The notes: a model not told the origin generated them from the sequence alone. Positions 1 to 7,829 are shown, numbered from the stretch's first letter. The stretch: 10,379 bases of DNA from CAZEUZ01 sp964515805 (GCA_964515805.1 CAZEUZ010000008.1:1-10379); one strand, 5' to 3'. Numbers and translations are program-made.

Positions 1-1202
1 CCTTTGTGCCACAAAAATCCATCTGTATCGATCAACCCTATATCTCCAGTGTCATACCATCCATCGATAATTCTCAATTCGGTTTCTTGTTGATCGCGAT
101 AATAGCCTTTCATGACCAAGTTACCTCTCACCAGAATTTTACCTTCCGCGGATTGCTCGACTGGCTTGCCGGTTTCCATATCAATAATCTTGACATCCAC
201 TCCGGAGAGAATTTTTCCGACACTGCCGGGGCGATTAGCATCAGGTGTGTTAACCGCTATAACAGGACTGGTTTCGGTAGTTCCGTAACCTTCATACAGT
301 ACAATGCCGTGCTCACTTTGATAAGCTTTACGCAGAGAGTCTGGTGCTTTGTCGGCCCCCACAATACATAAATCTAGCGAGGCTAAATCTCCAGGCTTGG
401 CGGTTTTTAGATAACCTTGGTAAAAAGCCGGTGTAGCCGCCATAAATTGCGGTTTTTCTTGTTTTATGATATCGACGACCGTTTTGTACTCCAATGGGTT
501 GGCATAAGTGATTATCGTTTGGCCACCATAAACGGGTAACCATAGGCATACGGTCAATCCGAAAACATGGAAGTACGGTAGGATTGTCAACGTGCTTTCA
601 ATGTTATGACTGGTTTGAATAAGCCGATGAGTTGCCACAACGTTAGAAAACAGATTTGTGTGTGTTAATTGCACCGCCTTAGGATTTTTTTCGCTACCGC
701 TGGTGAATAAAATAACTGCGGTATCCGATGGCTTGCCTTGGTGAAAATTTTTATACAGTAAAGATGTTGGTATCTTACTGATCAGTGCTGCACTTATCTT
801 TTCCAGAATTGAAATATCCGCCATGATGTCTTCCAAGAAAATCATTTCAGAAAAACGCGGGCATTCGATTTTTTTCAACAGTGTTTTGGATGTAACGACT
901 GTACTGAATTCACACTTTTCCCTAGCGAACTTAATGTTATCCGCAGCAGCAGTGGCATAGTTGATCATTACCGGGACCTTGCCGGCCATCAATAGACCCA
1001 CTAACGTCAGTCCACACCCGGCGGACGTGGGCAGCATGACACCGACATGACGTTCTTGGTATCGAGAAAATCGTTTGGCAAGAATAATCGAGCCAATCAA
1101 TGCTTTGTCATATAAAACTGTTCTGCCCGTCGTACGGTCGACAAAGGCAATTTTGTCACTATTTTCTTTGGCGGACTTGATGAACATTTGATGGAGCAAC
1201 AT
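1..1202 (-). CDS. AMP-forming acyl-ACP/acyl-CoA synthetase, 3' end cut by window edge
   Basis: The enzyme activates a fatty acid with ATP to an acyl-adenylate and passes it to a thiol (CoA or ACP). About 400 residues are readable on the minus strand without a stop. Visible adenylate-forming motifs are the P-loop LFTSGSEKNPK (residues 165-175), the FHVFGL segment (211-216), YGTTE (306-310) and GWYDTGDIG (381-389). The conserved C-terminal lysine motif and the stop lie left of the window; family members are usually 500-550 residues. The sequence style resembles the synthetase half of Aas (acyl-ACP synthetase/lysophospholipid acyltransferase), but no acyltransferase domain precedes it, so it would be a stand-alone synthetase. 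The ATG at 1202 is chosen because it has a weak AGAG element 9 nt upstream and lies downstream of a plausible promoter. An in-frame ATG at 1325 would add 41 residues. It is divergent from amgK. The family is sure; the substrate and acceptor are not. Confidence 0.9.
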   Translation of the reverse strand, partial: MLLHQMFIKSAKENSDKIAFVDRTTGRTVLYDKALIGSIILAKRFSRYQERHVGVMLPTSAGCGLTLVGLLMAGKVPVMINYATAAADNIKFAREKCEFSTVVTSKTLLKKIECPRFSEMIFLEDIMADISILEKISAALISKIPTSLLYKNFHQGKPSDTAVILFTSGSEKNPKAVQLTHTNLFSNVVATHRLIQTSHNIESTLTILPYFHVFGLTVCLWLPVYGGQTIITYANPLEYKTVVDIIKQEKPQFMAATPAFYQGYLKTAKPGDLASLDLCIVGADKAPDSLRKAYQSEHGIVLYEGYGTTETSPVIAVNTPDANRPGSVGKILSGVDVKIIDMETGKPVEQSAEGKILVRGNLVMKGYYRDQQETELRIIDGWYDTGDIGLIDTDGFLWHK

Positions 1203-1323
1203 AATTGAGTTCTCTAAGACTGAATTTTTTAAGATGGTTGAGTTAAACCAGTGTCTATTGACTGCGTTGTAACAGCAGCTGAGTATTCTTAAATTTGTAA
1301 AAAAACCTATGATAGACTGGCGC

Positions 1324-1351
1324 ATGTTATGGTGTACAGAATGTGTGTCAA
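1324..1351 (-). promoter_or_regulatory. Predicted sigma70-type promoter for the acyl-ACP synthetase gene
   Basis: Read on the minus strand, a perfect TTGACA (1351-1346) is followed after 16 bp by TAACAT (1329-1324), which matches the -10 consensus at four of six positions. Transcription would begin near 1317. That leaves about 115 nt of leader before the ATG at 1202 and puts the alternative ATG at 1325 on top of the -10 element. It is predicted from consensus only; the -10 box is mediocre. Confidence 0.4.
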
Positions 1352-1364
1352 ATCTTCATAACAT
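1324..1364. repeat. 8-bp perfect inverted repeat in the divergent control region
   Basis: ATGTTATG at 1324-1331 is repeated in inverted orientation as CATAACAT at 1357-1364, separated by 25 bp. The arm centres are 33 bp apart, close to three helical turns. The left arm covers the predicted -10 box of the synthetase promoter. The right arm ends just before the amgK ribosome-binding region. This placement suits an operator for a regulator acting on both divergent genes, but no regulator gene is visible in the window. An 8-bp match can also arise by chance. Confidence 0.35.
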
Positions 1365-1375
1365 TAAGATAGTTG

Positions 1376-2461
1376 ATGATAAAAGAAACTCTCACAGAAG
1401 AAAGCATTGACGATACAACTGGCTTACAAAAATGGATCCAACAAACACTCAATAAACGTCCGGATATTGTGTTAGATGGAGGTTTACTGCTGATTCCGCT
1501 ATCGGGTGATGCCGGATTCCGGCGTTACTATCGGTTGAATAGTAAACCATCACTATTGGCTGTAACCGCGCCAGCAAATAGCGGAACCAGTGAGAGCGCT
1601 GCTTATTTCGCCACTCTTTCTCATTCACTTCGCCAATCGCGTATTGCTGTCCCCAATGTGTTGGCCTATCAGGCTGACGATAATTATATGTTGTTGGAAG
1701 ATTTTGGCGACCGGATTTTTTTCAATGAATTAAATGACAATACCACCGATTATCTTTATCGCAAGGCGCTGACAGAGCTGATCAAACTGCAAAAAATACC
1801 GCGAGATAAAGTTAATATTCCTCGCTACAGTCAATCTATTTTAGGAAGCGAGATGGAATTCTTTCGCGAATGGTTTGTCGATAAGCTTCTCGGCTATTCG
1901 TTGTCGATGCAAGAACAACGGATGATTGATCGTACGTTTACCTTTCTTGAACAACAAGCATTGGCGCAACCCCAAGTATTCGTTCATCGAGACTATCACT
2001 CTCGTAATCTCTTGGTTCGCCAAGATAAAGCGCTGGGAATTATTGATTTTCAGGATGCAGCTTGGGGCTCGGTAACTTACGATGTGGTATCACTATTACG
2101 TGATTGTTACCTGCGCTGGCCACTGCAAAAAGTAGCAAATTGGACTATTGACTACGCCGATATGGCCATGGAATCAGGGGTTATGCCTAAAGTGTCGCAG
2201 GATCAATTTCTGCAATGGTTCGATACCATGGGATTACAGCGTCATATTAAAGTATTGGGTATCTTTGCACGCTTATGGTTGCGCGACAATAAACCACAAT
2301 ATCTCAATGATCTACCGCTAGTATTGCGTTATACCATTGAGATCGCCGAACGTTATCGAGAAACTCGATTGTTGGCAACTTGGCTGTCCACCTGTCTGCT
2401 GGATAGCATTGAAAAACAACCTTGGTATCGGGACTATCGCATGGCGGGAGATCGAAGGTGA
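1376..2461 (+). CDS. amgK: N-acetylmuramate/N-acetylglucosamine anomeric kinase AmgK
   Basis: AmgK phosphorylates the anomeric hydroxyl of MurNAc (and GlcNAc) with ATP, giving the 1-phosphate in the cytoplasmic peptidoglycan recycling route. The 361-residue protein has the aminoglycoside-phosphotransferase fold. The catalytic loop is HRDYHSRNLL (204-213; Asp206 as base, Asn211 as metal ligand) and the metal-binding segment is DFQDA (224-228). The N-terminal SGDAGFRRYYRL stretch (43-54) matches the nucleotide-binding start of this family. ATG at 1376 is preferred over the adjacent TTG at 1373; a weak purine-rich AAGATAG lies just upstream. The stop overlaps the start of murU by 4 bp, so the two should be translated together. 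In Pseudomonas this pair lies divergent to lptD; here its divergent neighbour is an acyl-ACP synthetase. Assignment rests on the kinase motifs together with the murU partner. Confidence 0.92.
   Translation: MIKETLTEESIDDTTGLQKWIQQTLNKRPDIVLDGGLLLIPLSGDAGFRRYYRLNSKPSLLAVTAPANSGTSESAAYFATLSHSLRQSRIAVPNVLAYQADDNYMLLEDFGDRIFFNELNDNTTDYLYRKALTELIKLQKIPRDKVNIPRYSQSILGSEMEFFREWFVDKLLGYSLSMQEQRMIDRTFTFLEQQALAQPQVFVHRDYHSRNLLVRQDKALGIIDFQDAAWGSVTYDVVSLLRDCYLRWPLQKVANWTIDYADMAMESGVMPKVSQDQFLQWFDTMGLQRHIKVLGIFARLWLRDNKPQYLNDLPLVLRYTIEIAERYRETRLLATWLSTCLLDSIEKQPWYRDYRMAGDRR
2446..2450 (+). promoter_or_regulatory. Shine-Dalgarno site that fixes the murU start
   Basis: GGGAG lies 7 nt before the GTG at 2458 and inside the last codons of amgK. 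It favours the GTG over the upstream in-frame TTG at 2422, which would add 12 residues not expected before the MKAMLLAAG start typical of nucleotidyltransferases. Confidence 0.75.
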
Positions 2462-3156
2462 AGGCAATGTTGCTGGCGGCCGGACACGGTAAACGCATGC
2501 AGCCGTTGACAATGACAACACCAAAGCCGCTGCTCCTTGCTGGTGGCAAGCCATTAATTGTCCACCATCTGGAACATTTGTCAGCAGTTGGCATCCGTGA
2601 GGTTATTATTAATGTTGCTTATTTAGGTGAACAAATAAAAGATGCGCTTGGTAAAGGGTCTCAATGGGGTCTGACTATCCATTACTCCGAAGAACCGGAG
2701 CCGCTGGAGACCGCCGGTGCTATCTTACAGGCGTTGCCGTTGTTAGGTAGTGACTCTTTTATTCTGATTAATGCCGATATTTGGACGGATTGCCAATTGT
2801 CTACGCTGGTTCACCACAAACTGCCGCCTTATCAAGGGCATTTGGTGTTGACTCGTAATCCCAAACATAATCCGAATGGTGATTTTTGTGTTGTTGATGG
2901 TGAGTTATCGACGAATAATGCTAATAATCGGAGTTACACCTTTACCGGCATCAGCAAATTGTCTCCCCGTTTAATAAGCGAATATCCAAAAAAGCGGCTA
3001 GCCTTTCCGTTAGCTGAAGTTTTTTACTATGCTCTCGAAAAACAATTACTGTCTGCGGAAATTACGGAGGGTAATTGGTGGGATATCGGTACGCCTGAAC
3101 GTTTATACGCGCTCGATCAGTGGTTAAGATTCGGTGCGGGCGAGACAGTAGACTGA
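2458..3156 (+). CDS. murU: N-acetylmuramate alpha-1-phosphate uridylyltransferase MurU
   Basis: MurU transfers UMP from UTP to MurNAc-1-phosphate, making UDP-MurNAc and releasing pyrophosphate. With AmgK it bypasses de novo synthesis through MurA, which underlies intrinsic fosfomycin tolerance in organisms that have it. The 232-residue protein, of normal family length, shows the sugar-nucleotidyltransferase signature LAAGHGKRMQPLT (6-18) with Lys23 following. It also has the NADIWTD metal-binding segment (105-111), the EPLETAGAI substrate loop (81-89) and the C-terminal GNWWDIGTPERL (205-216). Translation starts at GTG 2458, overlapping the amgK stop as GTGA. Its stop is only 12 bp from the stop of the convergent TRAP large permease, with no evident hairpin terminator between. 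Other sugar-1-phosphate nucleotidyltransferases share these motifs; the amgK neighbour makes MurU the clear choice. Confidence 0.93.
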   Translation: MKAMLLAAGHGKRMQPLTMTTPKPLLLAGGKPLIVHHLEHLSAVGIREVIINVAYLGEQIKDALGKGSQWGLTIHYSEEPEPLETAGAILQALPLLGSDSFILINADIWTDCQLSTLVHHKLPPYQGHLVLTRNPKHNPNGDFCVVDGELSTNNANNRSYTFTGISKLSPRLISEYPKKRLAFPLAEVFYYALEKQLLSAEITEGNWWDIGTPERLYALDQWLRFGAGETVD

Positions 3157-3168
3157 TTTCATCACAAC

Positions 3169-5670
3169 TTAAAAATACAGCGAGACATCTCGATGAATGG
3201 ACTGGCATTTAGCGACAAACTTTGCTTGATCCAAAGACAATCTGGGTTGCATGCGTAGGCCGATTGTATCCCGCAATACGGCTTCATGAGATTGTAATAA
3301 GGGCAGTAACTCTTGCTTGGCCCTTTGTCGCCAAGAAACTTCAGTGATATACAGAGTCTTGGCTTTTAAATAGAACCCAAGGGCTTTGTCAATATCGCCT
3401 TTTTTCAGCGCGCGCCTCGCTTTGTAAAGTTGGCTTTTGATTTGATGGGTTCCGGGAATTTTAATGAGACGGTTTTCTGATGCTTTTAATTGTGCGATTC
3501 TGCTTTTCGCAGTTGCTGCTGTCACTTCCGATGTGATCAACGATTCGAGCGCAGTTAACTCTTGTTCATATTCTACCAGTGCTGATGTCGCTTCAATTAA
3601 CGTCAATAACTCAGCAACCGGTTTATAGGTGTTGTCGACGTGGTTGCGGTAGACTCGGCGCGCTTTTTGTTCCGCATTCACGAGAGCCTTAATATCTGTC
3701 CGGCTACCTTCTTCGTGGCCAGCCAATTCTTTCTCAATATTGGCATACTGACTATTTAGTTGGTTGACAGCAGTTTCGGCAATACGTACGTCTACTACGT
3801 AATCAAAGACTTTCTCAGCGATGCTGTTAGTTTTCACTAACTTATTTCGCAGGTCATCAGGTAAATAACTGAGATTAGTCGTTGCTATCGCGGCAACGGA
3901 TTGCCGGATTTTCAGTTCATCTTGTTGGTATTGGTCAAATACGTAGTCCTCAATGCAGTCCTGCAAACGTGGATTGATCGGTGGTGGTGCAGTCTCTGAA
4001 GTTAACTGCATAAGATTGGGCAGGTAATTTACTAGTGATGGGTTGTAGCCAACAATGGCCAAACAGAGCAGCTGTAAAAAAATAAAGGCCGATGCTCCCT
4101 TGTAGATGGACAGTGTTTTCACTATCGGCGCGGCCACTCCTCGCAGATAAAAGAGGGAAAATCCGAATGGTGGCGTCAGAAAGGAAGTCTGTATATTCAG
4201 ACCCACCATCACTCCAAACCATACGGCGGTGATATTGGCTTCAGGGTTGGACAATAGAATAGGCGCCACTAGTGGCACAACCACTACCGCTATTTCAATA
4301 AAATCGAGGAAAAACCCTAGTAAAAAAATAACTAGCATGACGACCATAAATTGGGTCCAGAACCCTCCAGGCAGTCCTGTTAGCAATTGTCTGACCAATT
4401 CTTCGCCGCCGAAAGCTCGAAATGCCGATGTCAGCATCGCAGCGCCAATTAAAATAATAAAAACCATAGAAGTCATTTTGGCGGTTTCGGACATCACTTG
4501 ACGCAGTGTATCTTTAATCCTGTAAATGCGAACGAGACTCCAGAAAATAGCGACAAAGAAAACAATGACAAATACAGTCAGTGTCATTGTGGCGATATGA
4601 TCATGGACGGTTTTTATATTTTTAATATTGACTGGATTGATGCCGGATACCACAGCGATACCAACCAAGGCGCCAATAGCTAGCAACAATGGTCCGTAGC
4701 TTCTTTTTCCACCCGCTTTTAAGCGGTAACTGCCCATGAGTATTGCACCGATGGAACCAATAGCTCCTGCCTGATTAACCGTGGCGATGCCCAATAAGAT
4801 GGAGCCCAAGACTCCCGTAATTAATAACATTGGTGGCAACAATGCCAATAACATTCTAAAAGCAAATCTGCGATCGTAATGGCCATCGTAGTGCACTGGC
4901 GGTGCCGACTTTGGATTGATCAGTGCAGTTATCAGAATATAAGCAACATAAAGCCCTACTAAAATTAATCCCGGAATGAGGGCACCCATAAATATATCGC
5001 CGGCACTCGCAGAAACCACATCTAAATGGGAAGGCATAGAGAACTCACCTGTCGCCGCAGTGTACTCTGCTTTGCGGGTACTACTGGCTTGGCTAGTGGC
5101 GTTAGACAGCTGATCGGCAAGAATAATCAATACAATCGAGGGTGGAATAATTTGCCCGAGGGTACCCGAAGCGCAAATGGTACCGCTCGCCAAAGAATGT
5201 GAATAGTTATTGCGCAACATCGCCGGCAGCGAAATTAACCCCATAGCGATAACAGTGGCACCGACTATGCCGGTAGTGGCAGCCAACAAAGCTCCTACCA
5301 ATACGACAGAAATACCAAGCCCACCAGGAACCGGCCCAAACAGCTGCGCCATCGCCACCAACAAATCTTCGGCGATTTTTGACCGCTGTAACATAATACC
5401 CATAAAAATGAACAGCGGAATTGCAATCAAGGTGTCTCTTTCTACCGACCAATAGAGGCTGCGGAAGTTAGTAACGCCAGCATTTAGCCACTGAATGGGC
5501 CCATCTTGGGCAAAATAGGCGCTGGTGTCACCGGCAAATAAGTAACCACAAAGCGCCGCCAATGCAATGGCTAAAATTGCTGATCCCGGCAGAGCAAAGG
5601 CAACAGGAAATCCTGCCGTCATGGCTGCTACCATTAATAGGACGAGAATCAGTAAAAATAACAGCTCCAC
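3169..5670 (-). CDS. dctM: TRAP transporter large permease (DctM family) with long C-terminal extension
   Basis: This is the membrane channel subunit of a TRAP system, which uses an ion gradient to import a substrate delivered by the periplasmic protein. At 833 residues it is far longer than the usual 420-450. Residues 1-550 are strongly hydrophobic with many membrane spans. They include the family marks GFPVAFALPG (20-29), IAIPLFIFMG (82-91), and the ASGTLGQIIPPS (167-178) and TSFLTPPFGFS (495-505) re-entrant loops. Extra segments interrupt the core near 186-225 and 315-385, the latter with about two added spans. Residues 556-833 form a polar, largely alpha-helical, probably cytoplasmic extension; KARRALKKGDIDKALGFYLK (750-769) looks like a TPR-type helix pair. 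The start is GTG with no clear Shine-Dalgarno. An upstream in-frame stop at 5677-5679 limits extension. It lies 36 bp after dctQ in the tal-dctP-dctQ-dctM operon. The function of the extension is unknown. Confidence 0.92.
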   Translation of the reverse strand: MELLFLLILVLLMVAAMTAGFPVAFALPGSAILAIALAALCGYLFAGDTSAYFAQDGPIQWLNAGVTNFRSLYWSVERDTLIAIPLFIFMGIMLQRSKIAEDLLVAMAQLFGPVPGGLGISVVLVGALLAATTGIVGATVIAMGLISLPAMLRNNYSHSLASGTICASGTLGQIIPPSIVLIILADQLSNATSQASSTRKAEYTAATGEFSMPSHLDVVSASAGDIFMGALIPGLILVGLYVAYILITALINPKSAPPVHYDGHYDRRFAFRMLLALLPPMLLITGVLGSILLGIATVNQAGAIGSIGAILMGSYRLKAGGKRSYGPLLLAIGALVGIAVVSGINPVNIKNIKTVHDHIATMTLTVFVIVFFVAIFWSLVRIYRIKDTLRQVMSETAKMTSMVFIILIGAAMLTSAFRAFGGEELVRQLLTGLPGGFWTQFMVVMLVIFLLGFFLDFIEIAVVVVPLVAPILLSNPEANITAVWFGVMVGLNIQTSFLTPPFGFSLFYLRGVAAPIVKTLSIYKGASAFIFLQLLCLAIVGYNPSLVNYLPNLMQLTSETAPPPINPRLQDCIEDYVFDQYQQDELKIRQSVAAIATTNLSYLPDDLRNKLVKTNSIAEKVFDYVVDVRIAETAVNQLNSQYANIEKELAGHEEGSRTDIKALVNAEQKARRVYRNHVDNTYKPVAELLTLIEATSALVEYEQELTALESLITSEVTAATAKSRIAQLKASENRLIKIPGTHQIKSQLYKARRALKKGDIDKALGFYLKAKTLYITEVSWRQRAKQELLPLLQSHEAVLRDTIGLRMQPRLSLDQAKFVAKCQSIHRDVSLYF

Positions 5671-5706
5671 AGTTTTTTAACGTATTTTATTATTTGCGTG
5701 TATCAG

Positions 5707-6708
5707 TCACGCTACGATACGGTCTTTTTCATCGTCACTATCTCGATGGTTGCGAATAATCGATATGTTATGAAGTATATAACTGCAAAATTGCATCATC
5801 ATCGAAACGGCAAACACAATCAAGAAAGCTGCCATCAAGTATTTGACATACATGCCGTAGCCACTCTGAGATATCTCGTAATTGATTAACGGGCTGTTAA
5901 TGCTGCTGGTTTTGTACCACAGTCCCTGGCTGATAATAATCCAGCATAACGGTATGCCGAACAACAAGGAACCCAGCAAATTAACCTTTGCTTTAGTGCG
6001 TTCAGTAAAATAAGCGTAGAGCACGTCGACACGCACGTGGCGATCGTGGATAAAGGTATAAGCGCTGCCAAACAAGAATAGCGCCGCATACCAAAAGCGC
6101 ACCAAATCTCCCATATAAGCTTGTTCATAGGAATAGAGAAAGCGGGCGACGACAATAATGAATTCGGCTAAAACCACTAATAGTACTAGCCAAAAAAAAT
6201 CGACCCGGCGAATAAAAAATGCAGCGGTAAAAGCAAGCACAATTAATGGATAATGAACATAAATACCACGGTAACTAGAGCGCCCCATATTTGTTGTCAG
6301 CTCTTTATTCAACAGTTTCTCCATCAGCCCTTCTACGCGAAGCATAGCAAGGCTGGCGTCAACTAAACCGACGGCCACTACTGCTAAAAAACAGGCGCGA
6401 ATAAAGTAAGATGAAACATTGGATAAACTATTGGCATCGGCATTTATACTGCGGCTTGGCGTGATTATTACAAAAAAGATAACAAATGAGACTGCAATTG
6501 GATAAGTCAGCACTTGCAGTAATCCCAGCGCCAAATAGTCTGCTGGCAATGGTTTATCGAGTGGGCCTATATTCAATAAATAATTGACTGCTCCTGGCCA
6601 GTCATACCAGAAATTCAATACGTTATTGAGTAAGAATACCCAAGTAATGGCAGCAATAGAAAGAGAAAGAATCCTTAACGTCGTATCAATGATGTCGGTT
6701 CTGAACAC
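5707..6708 (-). CDS. dctQ: TRAP transporter small permease (DctQ family), enlarged
   Basis: The small membrane subunit pairs with the large permease and helps dock the binding protein. At 333 residues it is nearly twice the normal 160-200. The DctQ-like part is C-terminal, about 170-320, with four hydrophobic spans and the family's HVRVDVLYAYF segment (224-234) after the second. The first ~165 residues add roughly four more spans (about 11-33, 58-83, 103-122, 149-166), for eight in all. The C-terminus is a short charged tail. The start is GTG, with no Shine-Dalgarno. It lies in the same reading frame as dctP, four codons after the dctP TAA, so coupled re-initiation is likely. Enlarged small permeases occur in some TRAP subfamilies; here enlarged small and large permeases occur together. 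The family is identified from position and the C-terminal motif. Confidence 0.87.
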   Translation of the reverse strand: MFRTDIIDTTLRILSLSIAAITWVFLLNNVLNFWYDWPGAVNYLLNIGPLDKPLPADYLALGLLQVLTYPIAVSFVIFFVIITPSRSINADANSLSNVSSYFIRACFLAVVAVGLVDASLAMLRVEGLMEKLLNKELTTNMGRSSYRGIYVHYPLIVLAFTAAFFIRRVDFFWLVLLVVLAEFIIVVARFLYSYEQAYMGDLVRFWYAALFLFGSAYTFIHDRHVRVDVLYAYFTERTKAKVNLLGSLLFGIPLCWIIISQGLWYKTSSINSPLINYEISQSGYGMYVKYLMAAFLIVFAVSMMMQFCSYILHNISIIRNHRDSDDEKDRIVA

Positions 6709-6720
6709 AATGGATAAACG

Positions 6721-7815
6721 TTACAAACCTAATACACGGTTGCGTTGACGCAGATAAGCCACGTCTGAGATACCTATCCAGGCACCGATGTCAGCACGAG
6801 CACTGAGAAAACTATCGTTTATTTTCTTGGCCAGATTACTATGATCGCTGGTTTCCTCAAATACCTCTGCGGCAGCTTCGCCAAAGCTATCGTAAACCTC
6901 TTCGGAGAAATCGCGCAGTTCGACGCCGTGTTCGGTGATCAATTTTTTTAATGCATTACCATTGTTGGCGTTATATTCAGCCATCATCAATTGGTTCTCT
7001 TGATTGGCAGCAGCTCTGATTAATGCTTGATCTGATTTGCTCAGCCCCTCAAACCATGATTTGTTAAAGCCGACGCTAAGGCAGGCGCCGGGTTCGTGCA
7101 TGCCCGCGGTATAGTAAAATTTAGCGGCTTCGTAGAACTTCATATGGCTGTCGTTCCATGGGCCTACCCATTCGGTGGCGTCGATAGCTCCCGAGACCAA
7201 ATTCTCATAAATTTGACCGCCAGGCAAAGACACAGGCGAAACACCTAGTTTGGACATCACATCACCACCGAGCCCGGGAATACGCATTTTTAGTCCCTTA
7301 AAGTCGTCGATGCTATTCATCTCTTTGCGAAACCAACCGCCCATTTGCACGCCGGTATTACCGCAAGGCATGGCGATTAAACCAAACTGATCTGACAATT
7401 CATCCCACAATTGTTGGCCGCCGCCGAAGTTAACCCAGCCGTTAAATTCAGCGTTCGTCAAGCCGAAAGGCACTGTTGTAAAATAAGCAAAGGCCGGGTG
7501 TTTTCCTTTCCAGTAATACTCGGCTCCATGATAAATCTGTGCGTTGCCGGAAGCGACTTCGTCAAAAGAATCAAATGCTTTAACGCGCTCACCAGCCGCG
7601 AAGTACTCCACTTCCATGCGGCCGTCCGACATATCGCTGAGACTTTTGGCAAAGCGCTGAGCGCCAGTCCCTAAACCGGGAAAGTCACGTGGCCAGGTAG
7701 ACACCATGGTAATTTTTATCTTTTTGCTGGCAATCGCCGGCGCGGAAATCATTCCCGATGTTGCAATTGCCCCAATGCCTACTGCGCCTTTTTTCAGCAG
7801 TTCGCGTCTTTTCAC
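6721..7815 (-). CDS. dctP: TRAP transporter periplasmic substrate-binding protein (DctP family, TakP-like), Tat-exported
   Basis: This protein captures the substrate in the periplasm and hands it to the DctQM permease. It has 364 residues, normal for the family. The N-terminus is a Tat signal: KRRELLKKG (2-10), a hydrophobic stretch, then APAIA with likely cleavage after residue 29. Diagnostic segments are MRIPGLGG (177-184), which carries the arginine that usually clamps the substrate carboxylate, SLPGGQIYENLVSGAIDATEW (196-216) and MHEPG (239-243). Glu215-Trp216 and Glu241 match the residues that bind the cation-2-oxo acid pair in TakP of Rhodobacter, recalled from that structure. A 2-oxo acid or similar small organic acid is therefore a reasonable guess, not proven. 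The start is GTG at 7815, backed by a strong ribosome binding site. It lies 42 bp after tal and 12 bp before dctQ. Confidence 0.94.
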   Translation of the reverse strand: MKRRELLKKGAVGIGAIATSGMISAPAIASKKIKITMVSTWPRDFPGLGTGAQRFAKSLSDMSDGRMEVEYFAAGERVKAFDSFDEVASGNAQIYHGAEYYWKGKHPAFAYFTTVPFGLTNAEFNGWVNFGGGQQLWDELSDQFGLIAMPCGNTGVQMGGWFRKEMNSIDDFKGLKMRIPGLGGDVMSKLGVSPVSLPGGQIYENLVSGAIDATEWVGPWNDSHMKFYEAAKFYYTAGMHEPGACLSVGFNKSWFEGLSKSDQALIRAAANQENQLMMAEYNANNGNALKKLITEHGVELRDFSEEVYDSFGEAAAEVFEETSDHSNLAKKINDSFLSARADIGAWIGISDVAYLRQRNRVLGL

Positions 7816-7823
7816 CTCGATAT

Positions 7824-7829
7824 CTCCTT
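7824..7829 (-). promoter_or_regulatory. Strong Shine-Dalgarno site of dctP
   Basis: On the minus strand AAGGAG lies 8 nt before the GTG at 7815, which decides that non-ATG start. It is the only good ribosome binding site among the three TRAP genes. This fits the binding protein being made in excess over the permeases. Confidence 0.75.

Noticed and set aside
6..371. Plus-strand open frame of 121 codons
   Set aside because: It lies opposite the acyl-ACP synthetase, whose P-loop, YGTTE and GWYDTGD motifs are all on the minus strand; the plus-strand product shows no family features.
328..549. Minus-strand open frame of 73 codons
   Set aside because: It is an alternative frame inside the synthetase gene on the same strand; the true frame runs through it unbroken.
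2422..2457. Longer murU start at TTG 2422
   Set aside because: It adds 12 residues inside amgK without a ribosome binding site; the GTG at 2458 has GGGAG at ideal spacing and gives the standard N-terminus.
3150..3180. Terminator between murU and dctM
   Set aside because: Just 12 bp separate the stops and no stable stem is visible nearby on either strand; any termination would be Rho-dependent or inside the coding regions.
4229..4501. Plus-strand 90-codon frame, and similar ones at 5210-5455 and 7411-7674
   Set aside because: They are antisense shadows of the TRAP permease and binding-protein genes, with no ribosome binding site and no recognisable domains.
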